A stretch of DNA of 17,419 bases from Oscillospiraceae bacterium UBA3851 (GCA_002392625.1 DGHJ01000003.1:1300-18718); one strand, 5' to 3'; counted from the first letter of the stretch, positions 1 to 6,995 are shown. The notes: a model not told the origin generated them from the sequence alone. Program-made: numbers and translations.

Positions 1-6
1 AAGGAC

Positions 7-52
7 GAATATAACTGCAACGCAATATAACTCGCCGCAGGCGAATATAACT
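7..52. repeat. Three short AATATAACT repeats at window edge
   Basis: The nonamer AATATAACT occurs at 8-16, 24-32 and 44-52, separated by short GC-rich spacers. The last spacer forms a small TCGCC-GCA-GGCGA palindrome (32-44). The array may continue to the left of the window. It lies directly downstream of the tRNA-Ser terminator. I do not recognise it as a named element. It could be an intergenic repeat family or the end of a longer array. Confidence 0.5.
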
Positions 53-91
53 GAAAGAAACCTGATTTGATAGACAAATCAGGTTTCTTTC
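53..91 (-). terminator. Hairpin terminator after tRNA-Ser
   Basis: Perfect 16-bp arms GAAAGAAACCTGATTT (53-68) and AAATCAGGTTTCTTTC (76-91) enclose a 7-base loop. The hairpin starts one base beyond the tRNA CCA end, and on the minus strand the descending arm ends in a T-rich tract. It most likely ends the tRNA transcript. The symmetric sequence could also stop transcription arriving from the left. Confidence 0.75.
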
Positions 92-92
92 A

Positions 93-184
93 TGGCGCAG
101 TGGGAGGGATTTGAACCCTCGTGGCGCTTTTGACGCCAACACGATTTCCAGTCGTGCTCGTTATGACCACTTCGATACCACTGC
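93..184 (-). tRNA. tRNA-Ser (anticodon GGA)
   Basis: On the minus strand the sequence folds as a class II tRNA. The acceptor GCAGTGG (184-178) pairs with CCACTGC (103-97), followed by discriminator G and an encoded CCA (95-93). The anticodon stem CACGA/TCGTG holds loop CTGGAAA with anticodon GGA (149-147), reading UCC/UCU serine codons. A long variable arm (TGGCG...CGCCA) is typical of tRNA-Ser. The T arm GAGGG-TTCAAAT-CCCTC is canonical. Length is 92 nt. It has its own promoter and terminator, so it is a single-gene unit. Confidence 0.97.
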
Positions 185-226
185 AGATATGCACTTGTTG
201 CCGCGTGGGTCAACACAGCATTGGTT

Positions 227-254
227 ATTATATCAAATATCCGGCGCTTGTCAA
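227..254 (-). promoter_or_regulatory. Sigma-A promoter of tRNA-Ser
   Basis: Read on the minus strand, a consensus -35 TTGACA (254-249) and consensus -10 TATAAT (232-227) are 16 bases apart. The predicted start is near 220, giving a leader of about 36 nt before the mature tRNA 5' end at 184. The two perfect hexamers fit a strong, constitutive stable-RNA promoter. Confidence 0.85.
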
Positions 255-275
255 GAAAAAATCGCGGGAGAAATG

Positions 276-315
276 AAAAAAATGAGAGCCGCCACGTTTC
301 AGCCGGGCGGCTCTC
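276..315 (-). terminator. Rho-independent terminator of the small membrane-protein gene
   Basis: On the minus strand GAGAGCCGCC (315-306) pairs perfectly with GGCGGCTCTC (293-284) over a 12-base loop, followed by A and seven Ts (282-276). It lies 17 bases after the stop codon of the minus-strand gene at 333-509 and upstream of the tRNA promoter, insulating the two units. Confidence 0.9.
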
Positions 316-332
316 CTGCCGGGCGGGGTCGA

Positions 333-509
333 TCACTTCATCATGTGGTTCACGTCGTCCACAGCCGAATCCAACGCGTTACCCATCCGCCGCATGACGT
401 TGCCTGCGGCGGTTTTTCTGGCCTTCGGGTTGGACGGGATCGCCATCTCGACCACCATGCCGGCCACCAGGCCGACGCCCAATCCCCATGCGAATGAGGA
501 CAGTTTCAT
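333..509 (-). CDS. Small glycine-rich membrane-type protein (YtxH-like)
   Basis: This encodes a 58-residue protein of unknown function. Residues 4-28 form one hydrophobic segment with small-residue spacing (WGLGVGLVAGMVVEMAIP), like the GxxxG membrane helix of YtxH-type small proteins. The rest is a hydrophilic, basic-then-acidic tail ending DDVNHMMK. It is probably a single-pass envelope protein with the tail in the cytoplasm, but this is inferred. Three in-frame starts lie close together: GTG 518, ATG 515 and ATG 509. I chose 509 because AGAAGGGG sits 8 bases upstream of it and only 2 bases from the 515 ATG. The gene stands alone, with its own terminator, and diverges from the operon beginning at 649. 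Confidence 0.72.
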   Translation of the reverse strand: MKLSSFAWGLGVGLVAGMVVEMAIPSNPKARKTAAGNVMRRMGNALDSAVDDVNHMMK

Positions 510-575
510 CTTCATCACCCCTTCTTCACACGCTGATAGTATGGCGCCTTTGACGAAAAAAACACGCGGAATTCA

Positions 576-604
576 TTGCCAAAAACCGTGGGATTGCGTA
601 TAAT
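576..604 (+). promoter_or_regulatory. Sigma-A promoter of the 649-4417 operon
   Basis: -35 TTGCCA (576-581, five of six consensus) and -10 TATAAT (599-604) are separated by 17 bases. The predicted start is near 611, giving a 5' leader of about 38 nt. No other good promoter is seen before 4417, and the three genes overlap, so this probably drives all of them. Confidence 0.82.
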
Positions 605-648
605 ATACAATGAATGAATCTGTAAACGAAAGAAAAGGGGAGAGGAAG

Positions 649-1419
649 ATGTCGATCTCTTTGCTGCAGGAGCAGATCCGCAAAAAGAAAACGCCTCTGG
701 TGCTGGGCCTCGGCCCGGATGTAGAACGGATCGCGCCAAAGATCCGGAACAGCTTCACGGAGATGTACGGCGAGGGCGTCATGGCTACCGCCGAGGCGCT
801 GCGCTATCACGGCTGCCAGGTGCTGGACGCCGCGGCGGACCGTCTGGCCGCCGTGGTGCTGGACGCCTCCGCCTATCTGCGCTGCGGCGCCATGGGCTTT
901 GACGTGCTGGCCAATCTGGCCGGCGCTGCCAGGTCGCGAGGCCTGTACGTCATCGTGGACAGCCGCGGTGCCGCCGCCGCCCCCTGGCTGGCGGGGATCC
1001 CCCAGGCGGACGCGGTGACGGTGCTGCCCTGGCTGGGCGGCGACGCCTGCGGCGCTATCGGGGCGGACAAGGCGGTGTTCGCCGCGGTCACCACGGACAA
1101 CCCCACCGCCGGAGAGATGCAGCGCCTCATCGCCGGGGACCGCAAGCTGTTCCTGGCCGCTGCGGAGCAGCTGGCCCGCCAGGGGGCGGGGCTGCTGCTG
1201 GAGAGCGGCTACGCCCTGGACGTCCGGGACGTGCGCCGCAAGCTGGACAAGAGCTTCCTGCTGCTGACCCACTGCACGCCCCAGGCCGCCGAGAGCGCCT
1301 TTAACGACTACGGCCACGGCGCGGCGCTGGTGAACGGCGCCATCCAGTACGCCGCGGATATGCCGGCCGCCCTGGAGGAGGCCGTCGGAGAGCTGAAAGC
1401 ATGGGTGACGGTGGTATGA
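649..1419 (+). CDS. OMP decarboxylase-like (PyrF type 2) protein, probably inactive
   Basis: This 256-residue protein has the outline of type 2 orotidine-5'-phosphate decarboxylase, the last step of UMP synthesis. The N-terminus (TPLVLGLGPDVERIAP), the mid-strand VIVDSRG, ADAVTVLPWLGGD and the late LVNGAIQYA line up with the usual barrel strands. However, the catalytic D-x-K-x-x-D signature reads D104-S-R106-G-A-A109, so the essential Lys and second Asp are gone. The Arg of the late phosphate-binding SSR segment is also replaced (NGA). It is therefore likely a decayed or repurposed paralogue. The start at 649 follows AAGGGGAGAGG; an in-frame ATG at 610 lacks such a site and lies at the predicted transcription start. 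It is first in an operon with no pyrimidine genes. Substrate unknown. Confidence 0.75.
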   Translation: MSISLLQEQIRKKKTPLVLGLGPDVERIAPKIRNSFTEMYGEGVMATAEALRYHGCQVLDAAADRLAAVVLDASAYLRCGAMGFDVLANLAGAARSRGLYVIVDSRGAAAAPWLAGIPQADAVTVLPWLGGDACGAIGADKAVFAAVTTDNPTAGEMQRLIAGDRKLFLAAAEQLARQGAGLLLESGYALDVRDVRRKLDKSFLLLTHCTPQAAESAFNDYGHGAALVNGAIQYAADMPAALEEAVGELKAWVTVV

Positions 1420-2450
1420 CGACGATCTACCTTATCCGTCACGCCGAGGCGGAGGGCAACCTCTACCGCATCGCCCACGGCCACTACGACAGCCTGATTA
1501 CCGAGCGGGGCTATAAGCAGATCGCCGCCCTGCGTGATCGGTTCGCCCGGATCCCCGTGGACGCCGTCTATGCCAGCGATCTGTTCCGCACCCGCACCAC
1601 GGCCCGCGCCATTTACGAGCCCAAGGGCCTGCCCCTGCACGCCACACCGGCCTTCCGCGAGGTGGGCATCGGCGTGTGGGAGGGCCGCACCTGGCAGGAG
1701 CTTGCCATGACGGACGGGGAGGAGCTGGATCGCTTCAACCGCGACATGAGCCACTGGCACGTGGAGGGCAGCGAGACGGTGGAGGGCGTGCTGGCGCGCT
1801 ATATCCCCGCCCTGCGGGCCATCGCAGAGGCGTACGACGGCAAGACCGTGGCGGTCTTCTCCCACGGCATGGCCCTGCGTCTGGTGCTGGGCACCCTCCA
1901 GGGCTTCACCATGGACGAGATCAACCGCTCCCGCCACGGCGACAACACCTCCGTCTCCCTGCTGGAATATGAGAACGGCGCGTTCCGGGTCATCTACCGG
2001 GAGGACAACAGCCATCTCACGGCGGCGGGCCTGTCCACCCTGGCCCGGCAGAGCTGGTGGAAGGATAAGAAGATGTCCGAGCGGGGCGAATACTACGCGC
2101 CCATGACCGCCGCCGACCGCCGGACGCTGTCGGAGCACGGCGCGGCCGTCCCGGAGGACGGAGAGGTCATCGCGGTCCACTTTGATGACACGACCATCGG
2201 CGGACTGCAGCTTCTGCCGGGCGGCGTCATCGGCTGGTACTGGCTGCGCCCGGACTACCGGGGCCGACGGCTGGGTGTGCCGCCCCTGGGACAGGCCGTT
2301 CAGCGCTTCCGCGCTGCGGGCGTGGAGGAGCTGCGCCTGTGCTGCGCCGACGATGATCTGCGATCGTTCTTTGAGAGTCTCGGTTTCGTCCCCGGCGAGG
2401 GGGACAAGATGGTGAAATACATCGGCTTCAGGGAAAGAGAAACGATATGA
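1416..2450 (+). CDS. Histidine phosphatase fused to GNAT-like acetyltransferase domain
   Basis: The 344-residue product has two domains. Residues 1-205 are a histidine phosphatase (phosphoglycerate-mutase-like) with the LIRHAEAEGN motif (R8, H9 phospho-acceptor), SDLFRTRTTA (R58), acid E82 in FREVGIGVWEG and the second His in FSHGMALR (H150). Residues 223-340 resemble a GNAT domain: substrate-side strand, WYWLRPDYRGRRLG acetyl-CoA loop, and a late LRSFFESLGFVPG segment. The loop ends G-V-P rather than the usual G-x-G/A, so cofactor binding is less certain. Start 1416 is chosen because families begin exactly at MTTIYLIRH and it gives a 4-base ATGA overlap with the gene before. An upstream in-frame ATG at 1401 is possible. 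The phosphatase substrate cannot be read from sequence. Confidence 0.85.
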   Translation: MTTIYLIRHAEAEGNLYRIAHGHYDSLITERGYKQIAALRDRFARIPVDAVYASDLFRTRTTARAIYEPKGLPLHATPAFREVGIGVWEGRTWQELAMTDGEELDRFNRDMSHWHVEGSETVEGVLARYIPALRAIAEAYDGKTVAVFSHGMALRLVLGTLQGFTMDEINRSRHGDNTSVSLLEYENGAFRVIYREDNSHLTAAGLSTLARQSWWKDKKMSERGEYYAPMTAADRRTLSEHGAAVPEDGEVIAVHFDDTTIGGLQLLPGGVIGWYWLRPDYRGRRLGVPPLGQAVQRFRAAGVEELRLCCADDDLRSFFESLGFVPGEGDKMVKYIGFRERETI

Positions 2451-4417
2451 CAAGGGGAACGGAATTCCTGCCGGTGAGCCGGGAGGAGATGCGCTCACGG
2501 GAGTGGTATTACTACGATTTCCTGGTGGTGACGGCGGACGCCTATATCGACCACCCCAGCTTCGGCTCCACCCTCATCGCCCGCGTGCTGGAGGCCGACG
2601 GCTTCCGGGTGGCGATCCTGGCCCAGCCGGACTGGCACGACGCGGAGGCATTTCGGGCCATGGGCCGGCCCCGGTACGGCGTGTTCATCGGCGGCGGCAA
2701 CCTGGACTCCATGGTGGCCCACTACACGGTGGCTAAACGCCGCAGGGCGCAGGACCTTTACAGCCCCGGCGGCAGAATGGGTCTGCGCCCCGACCGGGCC
2801 ACCATCGTCTACGCCAACCGGGCGCGGGAGGCTTTCCCGGACTGCCCCATCGTCATCGGCGGGCTGGAGGCGTCGCTGCGCCGCTTCGCCCACTACGACT
2901 ACTGGGACGACAAGGTGCGCCGCAGCATCCTGTTTGACTCGGCGGCGGACCTGCTGGTCTACGGCATGGGAGAGCGCGCCACGCGGGAGATCGCCCGGCG
3001 GCTGAAAAAGAAGATCCCGCCCCATCAGATCACCGACGTGCCCGGCACCGCCTACGTGGCCGCGGACGACAGCGGCTGCGCCTTCAAGCGGGTGGAGTGT
3101 CCCTCCTTTGAGACGGTTTGTGCCGAAAAGGCGGCCTACGCCCAGGCGACGAAGATACAGTACGACGAGCACGACCCCGTCCGTGGCCGCGCCATCCTCC
3201 AGCCCTGCCAGGGGCGGCTGCTGGTGGTGAATCCTCCGGCCCGTCCCCTGAACCGGGAGGAGCTGGATCAGCTCTACGAGCTGCCCTATACCCGTCAAGT
3301 GCATCCCATTTACACCGACTGCGTCCCGGCCATTGAGGAGGTACGGTTCTCCATCACCCATAACCGGGGCTGCTTCGGCGGGTGCAACTTCTGCGCCCTG
3401 GCCTTCCACCAGGGGCGGATGGTCACCTCCCGGTCCATCGAGTCCTGCCTCCGAGAGGCGGAGCTGCTGACGGGCGAGCCGGGCTTCAAGGGCTATATCC
3501 ACGACGTGGGCGGCCCCAGCGCCAATTTCCGCCACACCTCCTGCAAGAAGCAGAAGCGGTGCGGCATGTGCGCAAACCGTTCGTGTCTGGCGCCGGAGCC
3601 CTGTCCCAATCTGGACGCTGACCACAGCGAGTACACCGAGCTGCTGCAGAAAATGCGTGCCCTGCCCGGCATCAAGAAAGTGTTTGTTCGCAGCGGCGTC
3701 CGCTACGACTACATGCTGCAGGATAAGGACAAGGCGTTTTTCAAGGAGCTGGTGCGCTACCATATCTCCGGCCAGCTGAAGGTGGCGCCGGAGCACTGTG
3801 TGGCCTCCGTGCTGGACTATATGGGCAAGCCCCATTTTGACGTGTTCGAGCGCTTCTGGCGGCAGTACCAGAAGATCAACGACCGGGAGGACAGGGAGCA
3901 GTATCTGGTGCCCTATCTCATGTCCTCCCACCCCGGCTGCACCCTCTCCGACGCGGTGGAGCTGGCGTCGTTCCTTCACAGCACCGGCCACCAGCCGGAG
4001 CAGGTGCAGGATTTCTACCCCACGCCGGGCACCGTGTCCACCTGCATGTACTACACGGGTCTGGACCCCCGCACCATGGAGCCGGTGTACGTGGCCCGCG
4101 ACCCCCACGAAAAGGCCCTCCAGCGCGCCCTGCTCCAGTGGCGTCGCCCGGAGATGCGCGGCCTGGTGGTGGAGGCGCTGGAGAAGGCCGGGCGCACGGA
4201 CCTCATCGGCTACGGCCCGGATTGCCTGATCCGCCCCCAGAAAGGGGAGAAGTACTTCGGCAGGAAGGCGGAGGCCCCCAAAAAGCCGGCAAAGAAGCGG
4301 GACGGCCGCGGCCCCAAGCCGGAGGGTACGGGCCACCGGGGACGTCCGGGACAAAAGGGGAAGATGCCGCCGAAGAAGAAGGCGGAGCTTGCCCGCCAAC
4401 GGACCGAAAAGAAATGA
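2447..4417 (+). CDS. YgiQ family radical SAM protein
   Basis: This 656-residue protein is a close match in layout to the YgiQ family. The N-terminal domain (about 20-230) contains the typical YDFLVVTADAYIDHPSFG stretch. The radical SAM cluster motif is C309-F-G-G-C313-N-F-C316. A family-typical second cysteine-rich region follows at about 365-390 (CKKQKRCGMCANRSC...PCP). The last ~45 residues are a Lys/Arg/Pro-rich tail (PKKPAKKRDGRGPK), common at the end of clostridial YgiQ proteins and possibly nucleic-acid binding. The enzyme should bind a 4Fe-4S cluster and SAM; the physiological reaction of the family is unknown to me. It overlaps the preceding gene by ATGA, so it is translationally coupled to it. 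Confidence 0.93.
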   Translation: MTRGTEFLPVSREEMRSREWYYYDFLVVTADAYIDHPSFGSTLIARVLEADGFRVAILAQPDWHDAEAFRAMGRPRYGVFIGGGNLDSMVAHYTVAKRRRAQDLYSPGGRMGLRPDRATIVYANRAREAFPDCPIVIGGLEASLRRFAHYDYWDDKVRRSILFDSAADLLVYGMGERATREIARRLKKKIPPHQITDVPGTAYVAADDSGCAFKRVECPSFETVCAEKAAYAQATKIQYDEHDPVRGRAILQPCQGRLLVVNPPARPLNREELDQLYELPYTRQVHPIYTDCVPAIEEVRFSITHNRGCFGGCNFCALAFHQGRMVTSRSIESCLREAELLTGEPGFKGYIHDVGGPSANFRHTSCKKQKRCGMCANRSCLAPEPCPNLDADHSEYTELLQKMRALPGIKKVFVRSGVRYDYMLQDKDKAFFKELVRYHISGQLKVAPEHCVASVLDYMGKPHFDVFERFWRQYQKINDREDREQYLVPYLMSSHPGCTLSDAVELASFLHSTGHQPEQVQDFYPTPGTVSTCMYYTGLDPRTMEPVYVARDPHEKALQRALLQWRRPEMRGLVVEALEKAGRTDLIGYGPDCLIRPQKGEKYFGRKAEAPKKPAKKRDGRGPKPEGTGHRGRPGQKGKMPPKKKAELARQRTEKK

Positions 4418-4625
4418 AAAACGGCGTGCCGCAAAATGCCCGCGCCTGTCATTGCGAGGCCCCAACGGGGCCGTGGCAATCCGCTTTCCCGTAAAGAGAG
4501 CGGTTTCCCACACCGTAAGTGAGCGCCCAAATCTTTGATTTGGCTGCGCGAACTTAAGCGTTAGATGTGACGCCGGTCACCGGTTCGGAATGACGGATGC
4601 AAAGCATTTTGCAGCACGCCGTTTT
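4418..4625. mobile_element. MITE-like palindromic element between convergent genes
   Basis: Inverted repeats of 22 bases (4418-4439 and 4604-4625, one mismatch; core AAAACGGCGTG) bound 164 bases without a gene. Both ends are flanked by ATGA (4414-4417 and 4626-4629), as a 4-base target duplication would be. The left copy contains the ygiQ stop codon. Inside are two strong hairpins: ATTGC...GGCCCC-AAC-GGGGCC...GCAAT (4451-4480), and GCGC/CCAAATC-TTT-GATTTGG/GCGC (4523-4549). The CATTGCGAGG...GTGGCAATCC part resembles a common bacterial intergenic palindrome as I recall it. There is no transposase. It might serve as a bidirectional terminator, although no T tract follows. Confidence 0.6.
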
Positions 4626-4633
4626 ATGATCCG

Positions 4634-5290
4634 TTATCGCATCAGCAGCACCAGCTTGCCGATCCCCACCAGCACAAGGCCCAGGGCCAGATAGAACAGC
4701 AGCAGGACGCCGATCCCCCGCCAGAACTTCTTCGGCCCCAGCTCCGGCAGGTTGAGGAAGGGGTAGGGGTAGACGTAGTGGGTGTTGCCGATGGGGCGCC
4801 CGGTGCGGGCGCGGAGCATGGCGAAGATAAAGTAGGCCAGGGGGATCACCAGCCAGGCCACGGCGCTCCACACCGTCAGGCTCTCCTTGTCTGCCCACAG
4901 CAGCCATTGCAGCAGCACCAGCAGGGGCGTGACGTAGTGGACCAGGGCGTTGCCCACGGTCTCCTCGGCGGTGTCGGCCAGCGTGCCGCCCTTGCGGCGG
5001 AAGTCCCGCAGCAGCACGAAGTGGTAGATAAGATGGGTCACCCAGATGCAGGCCGCCACGGCCAGAGCAACGGTGCCGTTGGCCACAGTCCGGTGGGCCT
5101 TCTCGGCGCCCAGCGCGGCGGTGAGGAAGAGGGCCAGCTCATAGACCACCACCAGCAGATTGCTCTGGTTGGTGTAGAAGCAGAAGAAGCCGGGGCGGAT
5201 GTGCCCGTCGCGGAACATGGAGGAGTGGATCACCAGACCGATGATGCCCACTGCCGCAATGACCAGGGCGGAAAAATCATAGGCGGTCAT
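4634..5290 (-). CDS. Pr6Pr family membrane protein
   Basis: This is a 218-residue integral membrane protein with about six hydrophobic helices. Family-like signatures are CFYTNQSNLL (about 37-46), HLIYHFVLL and the late YPYPFLNL segment. These match the Pr6Pr (FAR-17a/AIG1-like) family; the biochemical role in bacteria is not established to my knowledge. The start ATG at 5290 overlaps the nfo stop by ATGA, and AAGGAG lies 8 bases upstream inside nfo. It is the last gene of the minus-strand operon, and its TAA is only 8 bases from the palindromic element. Confidence 0.85.
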   Translation of the reverse strand: MTAYDFSALVIAAVGIIGLVIHSSMFRDGHIRPGFFCFYTNQSNLLVVVYELALFLTAALGAEKAHRTVANGTVALAVAACIWVTHLIYHFVLLRDFRRKGGTLADTAEETVGNALVHYVTPLLVLLQWLLWADKESLTVWSAVAWLVIPLAYFIFAMLRARTGRPIGNTHYVYPYPFLNLPELGPKKFWRGIGVLLLFYLALGLVLVGIGKLVLLMR

Positions 5291-6117
5291 CGTCTCATCT
5301 CCTTCAAAAGGGCGATCTCGGCGGCGTAGCCGGGCAGCTCGTTGGGGGTCTCCAGCACGAAGGGGAGATCACGCAGAGCCGGGTGGTTGATGATGCGCCC
5401 GAAGGCCTCGCGGCCCAGAGTTCCCTCTCCGATGCGGGCGTGGCGGTCCTTGCGCTCGCCCACGCCGTTGAGACTGTCGTTCAGGTGGACGGCCTTCAGC
5501 CGTGTCAAGCCGATCACCTTGTCAAACTCTGCCAGCACGCCGTCCGTGTCAGCGGCAATGTCGTACCCCGCGTCGCTGACGTGGCAGGTGTCCAGACATA
5601 CGCCCATCCTATGGGAGAGGGTGACCCGATCCAGGATCTCCCGCAGCTCCTCAAACCGTCCGCCGATCTCCGTGCCCTTGCCGGTCATGGTCTCCAGCAG
5701 CACGGTGGTGTGCTGATCTTCTGTGAGGATGGCGTTGAGCGTGTCCGCGATCAGGGCGATGCCCCGCTCCGTCCCCTGGCCGGTGTGGCTGCCGGGGTGA
5801 AAGTTGTAGCAATTGCCGGGCAGATATTCCATGCGGCGCAGATCGTCGGCCATGGTCTCCAGGGCGAATTCCCTTGTTCGTTCATCCTTGGAGCAGGGGT
5901 TGATGGTGTAGGGCGCGTGGGCCACCAGCGTGCCCAGGCCGTGGGCCTCCTTCAAAGCCAGAAAAGCCGCCGCGTCGTCGGGATCGATGGCCTTTGCCCG
6001 GCTGCCGCGGGGGTTCCGGGTGAAAAACTGAAAGGTGGTGGCGCCAAGCTTCAGCGCCGTCTCGCCCATGGCCAGAAAGCCGGCGGAGGACGAGAGATGA
6101 CAGCCGATGCAGAACAT
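5287..6117 (-). CDS. nfo: Endonuclease IV (AP endonuclease family 2)
   Basis: The 276-residue product cleaves DNA 5' of abasic sites in base excision repair. It is a TIM barrel of normal family length with all nine metal-ligand positions of the trinuclear zinc site visible: H67 (VAHAPY), H107 (NFHPGS), E142 (LLETMTGKG), D176 and H179 (CLDTCHVSDAGYD), H211 (AVHLNDS), D224 and H226 (KDRHARIGEG) and E256 (VLETPNE). The start at 6117 has AAAGGAG 9 bases upstream. That Shine-Dalgarno overlaps the stop codon of the preceding metallophosphoesterase gene, so the two are co-transcribed and probably coupled. Further in-frame upstream ATG codons lie inside that gene and are not credible. Confidence 0.96.
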   Translation of the reverse strand: MFCIGCHLSSSAGFLAMGETALKLGATTFQFFTRNPRGSRAKAIDPDDAAAFLALKEAHGLGTLVAHAPYTINPCSKDERTREFALETMADDLRRMEYLPGNCYNFHPGSHTGQGTERGIALIADTLNAILTEDQHTTVLLETMTGKGTEIGGRFEELREILDRVTLSHRMGVCLDTCHVSDAGYDIAADTDGVLAEFDKVIGLTRLKAVHLNDSLNGVGERKDRHARIGEGTLGREAFGRIINHPALRDLPFVLETPNELPGYAAEIALLKEMRR

Positions 6118-6131
6118 AAGGTTAAACTCCT

Positions 6132-6599
6132 TTACAGCCTGTAGGTGGCGCAGTCGAAGGTCCTGTCGTTGACGGTGATGACGCCGTAGGTGGCGATGGT
6201 ACCCCGGCCGCCCACGGTGCCGGGATTCATCACGTACATGGCGCCGTCGTAATCCACCAGCGCTCGGTGGGTGTGGCCGAACAGCAGCACGTCGGCCCCG
6301 CATTCCCGCGCGGCGTACACGGCCCGCTGAATATTGTACTTCACGCCGCGGGTATGGCCGTGCATCATCAATATCCGCTTTCCGCCCAGCTCGATGAGCT
6401 TCTCCGGCTCATCCAGTGCACCGTAGTCGCAGTTGCCGGGCACCGTGGTCATGGGGATGGCGGGGAACTGTTTTGCCAGCAGCTCCGCGTCCCGGACGCA
6501 GTCGCCCAGATGCAGTATGTAGTTGGGCTCACTCAATTCCACGCACCGGGCCATATTCTCCACACGGCCGTGGGAATCGGAGAGAACGAGAATTCTCAT
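6132..6599 (-). CDS. YfcE/MJ0936-type metallophosphoesterase
   Basis: The 155-residue protein carries the complete calcineurin-like metallophosphatase motif set: D8-S-H10 (LSDSHG), G-D33 (HLGDCV), G-N56-C-D, H80-G-H82 and G-H109-T-H111. A short single-domain form starting MRILVLSDSH is typical of the YfcE/MJ0936 family, which hydrolyses phosphodiesters in vitro; the natural substrate is unknown. The start at 6599 is fixed by the family N-terminus; the longer frame to 6779 runs back through the promoter. The ribosome site is weak (AAAGG 12 bases upstream). It is the first gene of the operon with nfo and the Pr6Pr protein, transcribed from the extended -10 promoter just upstream. Confidence 0.9.
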   Translation of the reverse strand: MRILVLSDSHGRVENMARCVELSEPNYILHLGDCVRDAELLAKQFPAIPMTTVPGNCDYGALDEPEKLIELGGKRILMMHGHTRGVKYNIQRAVYAARECGADVLLFGHTHRALVDYDGAMYVMNPGTVGGRGTIATYGVITVNDRTFDCATYRL

Positions 6600-6633
6600 G
6601 GTTTTGAACTGCCTTTCAAAAAAATGTGAGTCA

Positions 6634-6662
6634 ATTATAGCATATACGGTTGAAAAATCCAA
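6634..6662 (-). promoter_or_regulatory. Extended -10 promoter of the metallophosphoesterase-nfo operon
   Basis: On the minus strand, -35 TTGGAT (6662-6657) and -10 TATAAT (6639-6634) are 17 bases apart, with TGC directly before the -10 (extended -10). Predicted start near 6627, about 28 bases before the ATG. It overlaps the plus-strand promoter of the Smr gene. Confidence 0.8.
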
Positions 6663-6678
6663 CGATTTCCCGTAAAAT
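6650..6678 (+). promoter_or_regulatory. Promoter of the Smr-domain gene
   Basis: -35 TTGAAA (6650-6655) and -10 TAAAAT (6673-6678) are spaced 17 bases apart; predicted start near 6685, about 22 bases before the ATG. Its -35 falls inside the spacer of the oppositely oriented promoter, so RNA polymerase can probably occupy only one at a time. Confidence 0.7.
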
Positions 6679-6706
6679 AGGAGAGAGAAAACAGGGGAGG
6701 TCGGAC

Positions 6707-6943
6707 ATGGGCGGCATTGTGGAGCTGGATCTGCACGGGAAGACGGTCTACCAGGCCGGCGTCGCCATCGACGCGGCATTGCGCCGGGCGGGGAAGGGGA
6801 CCTACCGCATCCGCCTGATCCACGGGTTCCACGGCGGCACCGCCCTGCGGGACATGATCCGCGGGGAGTATGCCGGTCGCGTGCTCCGGCTGGAGACGGG
6901 CATTGGCCCCGGCGTCACCGACCTGGTGCTGCGGGAGTTCTGA
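6707..6943 (+). CDS. Stand-alone Smr-domain protein
   Basis: The 78-residue protein is little more than one Smr domain. It has the N-terminal LDLHG motif (D8, H10, G11) and the central HGFHGGTALRD motif (H39-H42, G43-G44), followed by the usual final strand. Smr domains nick or cut DNA or RNA: MutS2 C-terminal in recombination control, or ribosome-rescue nucleases. A lone copy without MutS2 could act on either. The start follows a perfect GGGGAGG at 6694-6700. An in-frame ATG at 6650 is part of the promoter. The gene is a single unit, divergent from the nfo operon, which also handles DNA lesions; a functional link is only suggestive. Confidence 0.85.
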   Translation: MGGIVELDLHGKTVYQAGVAIDAALRRAGKGTYRIRLIHGFHGGTALRDMIRGEYAGRVLRLETGIGPGVTDLVLREF

Positions 6944-6966
6944 GGCGGGCTGCCCGGCTGAAAAAG

Positions 6967-6995
6967 TTGTCAAAAAGTTATAAAAAACTTGTAAA
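6967..6995 (+). promoter_or_regulatory. Possible promoter of the aminotransferase gene
   Basis: -35 TTGTCA (6967-6972) is followed after 17 bases by TGTAAA (6990-6995), a mediocre -10 in a very A-rich stretch. It lies 42 bases before the ATG at 7037. No terminator is seen after the Smr gene, so readthrough from 6650 is also possible. Confidence 0.4.

Noticed and set aside
111..497. Plus-strand open frame across the tRNA
   Set aside because: It overlaps the tRNA gene, its promoter and the terminator of the minus-strand gene; no ribosome site.
1308..2498. Minus-strand open frame of 396 codons
   Set aside because: Antisense to the phosphatase-GNAT gene, low-complexity Gly/Ala/Val product.
2495..4513. 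Minus-strand open frame of 672 codons
   Set aside because: Antisense shadow of the radical SAM gene, caused by high GC; no recognisable domain and no ribosome site.
4451..4549. CRISPR repeat or small RNA gene
   Set aside because: The hairpins are single, without regular spacing or spacers, and no promoter is seen; they belong to the palindromic element.
6944..6960. Terminator after the Smr gene
   Set aside because: CGGGC-T-GCCCG leaves a loop too small to form, and no T tract follows.
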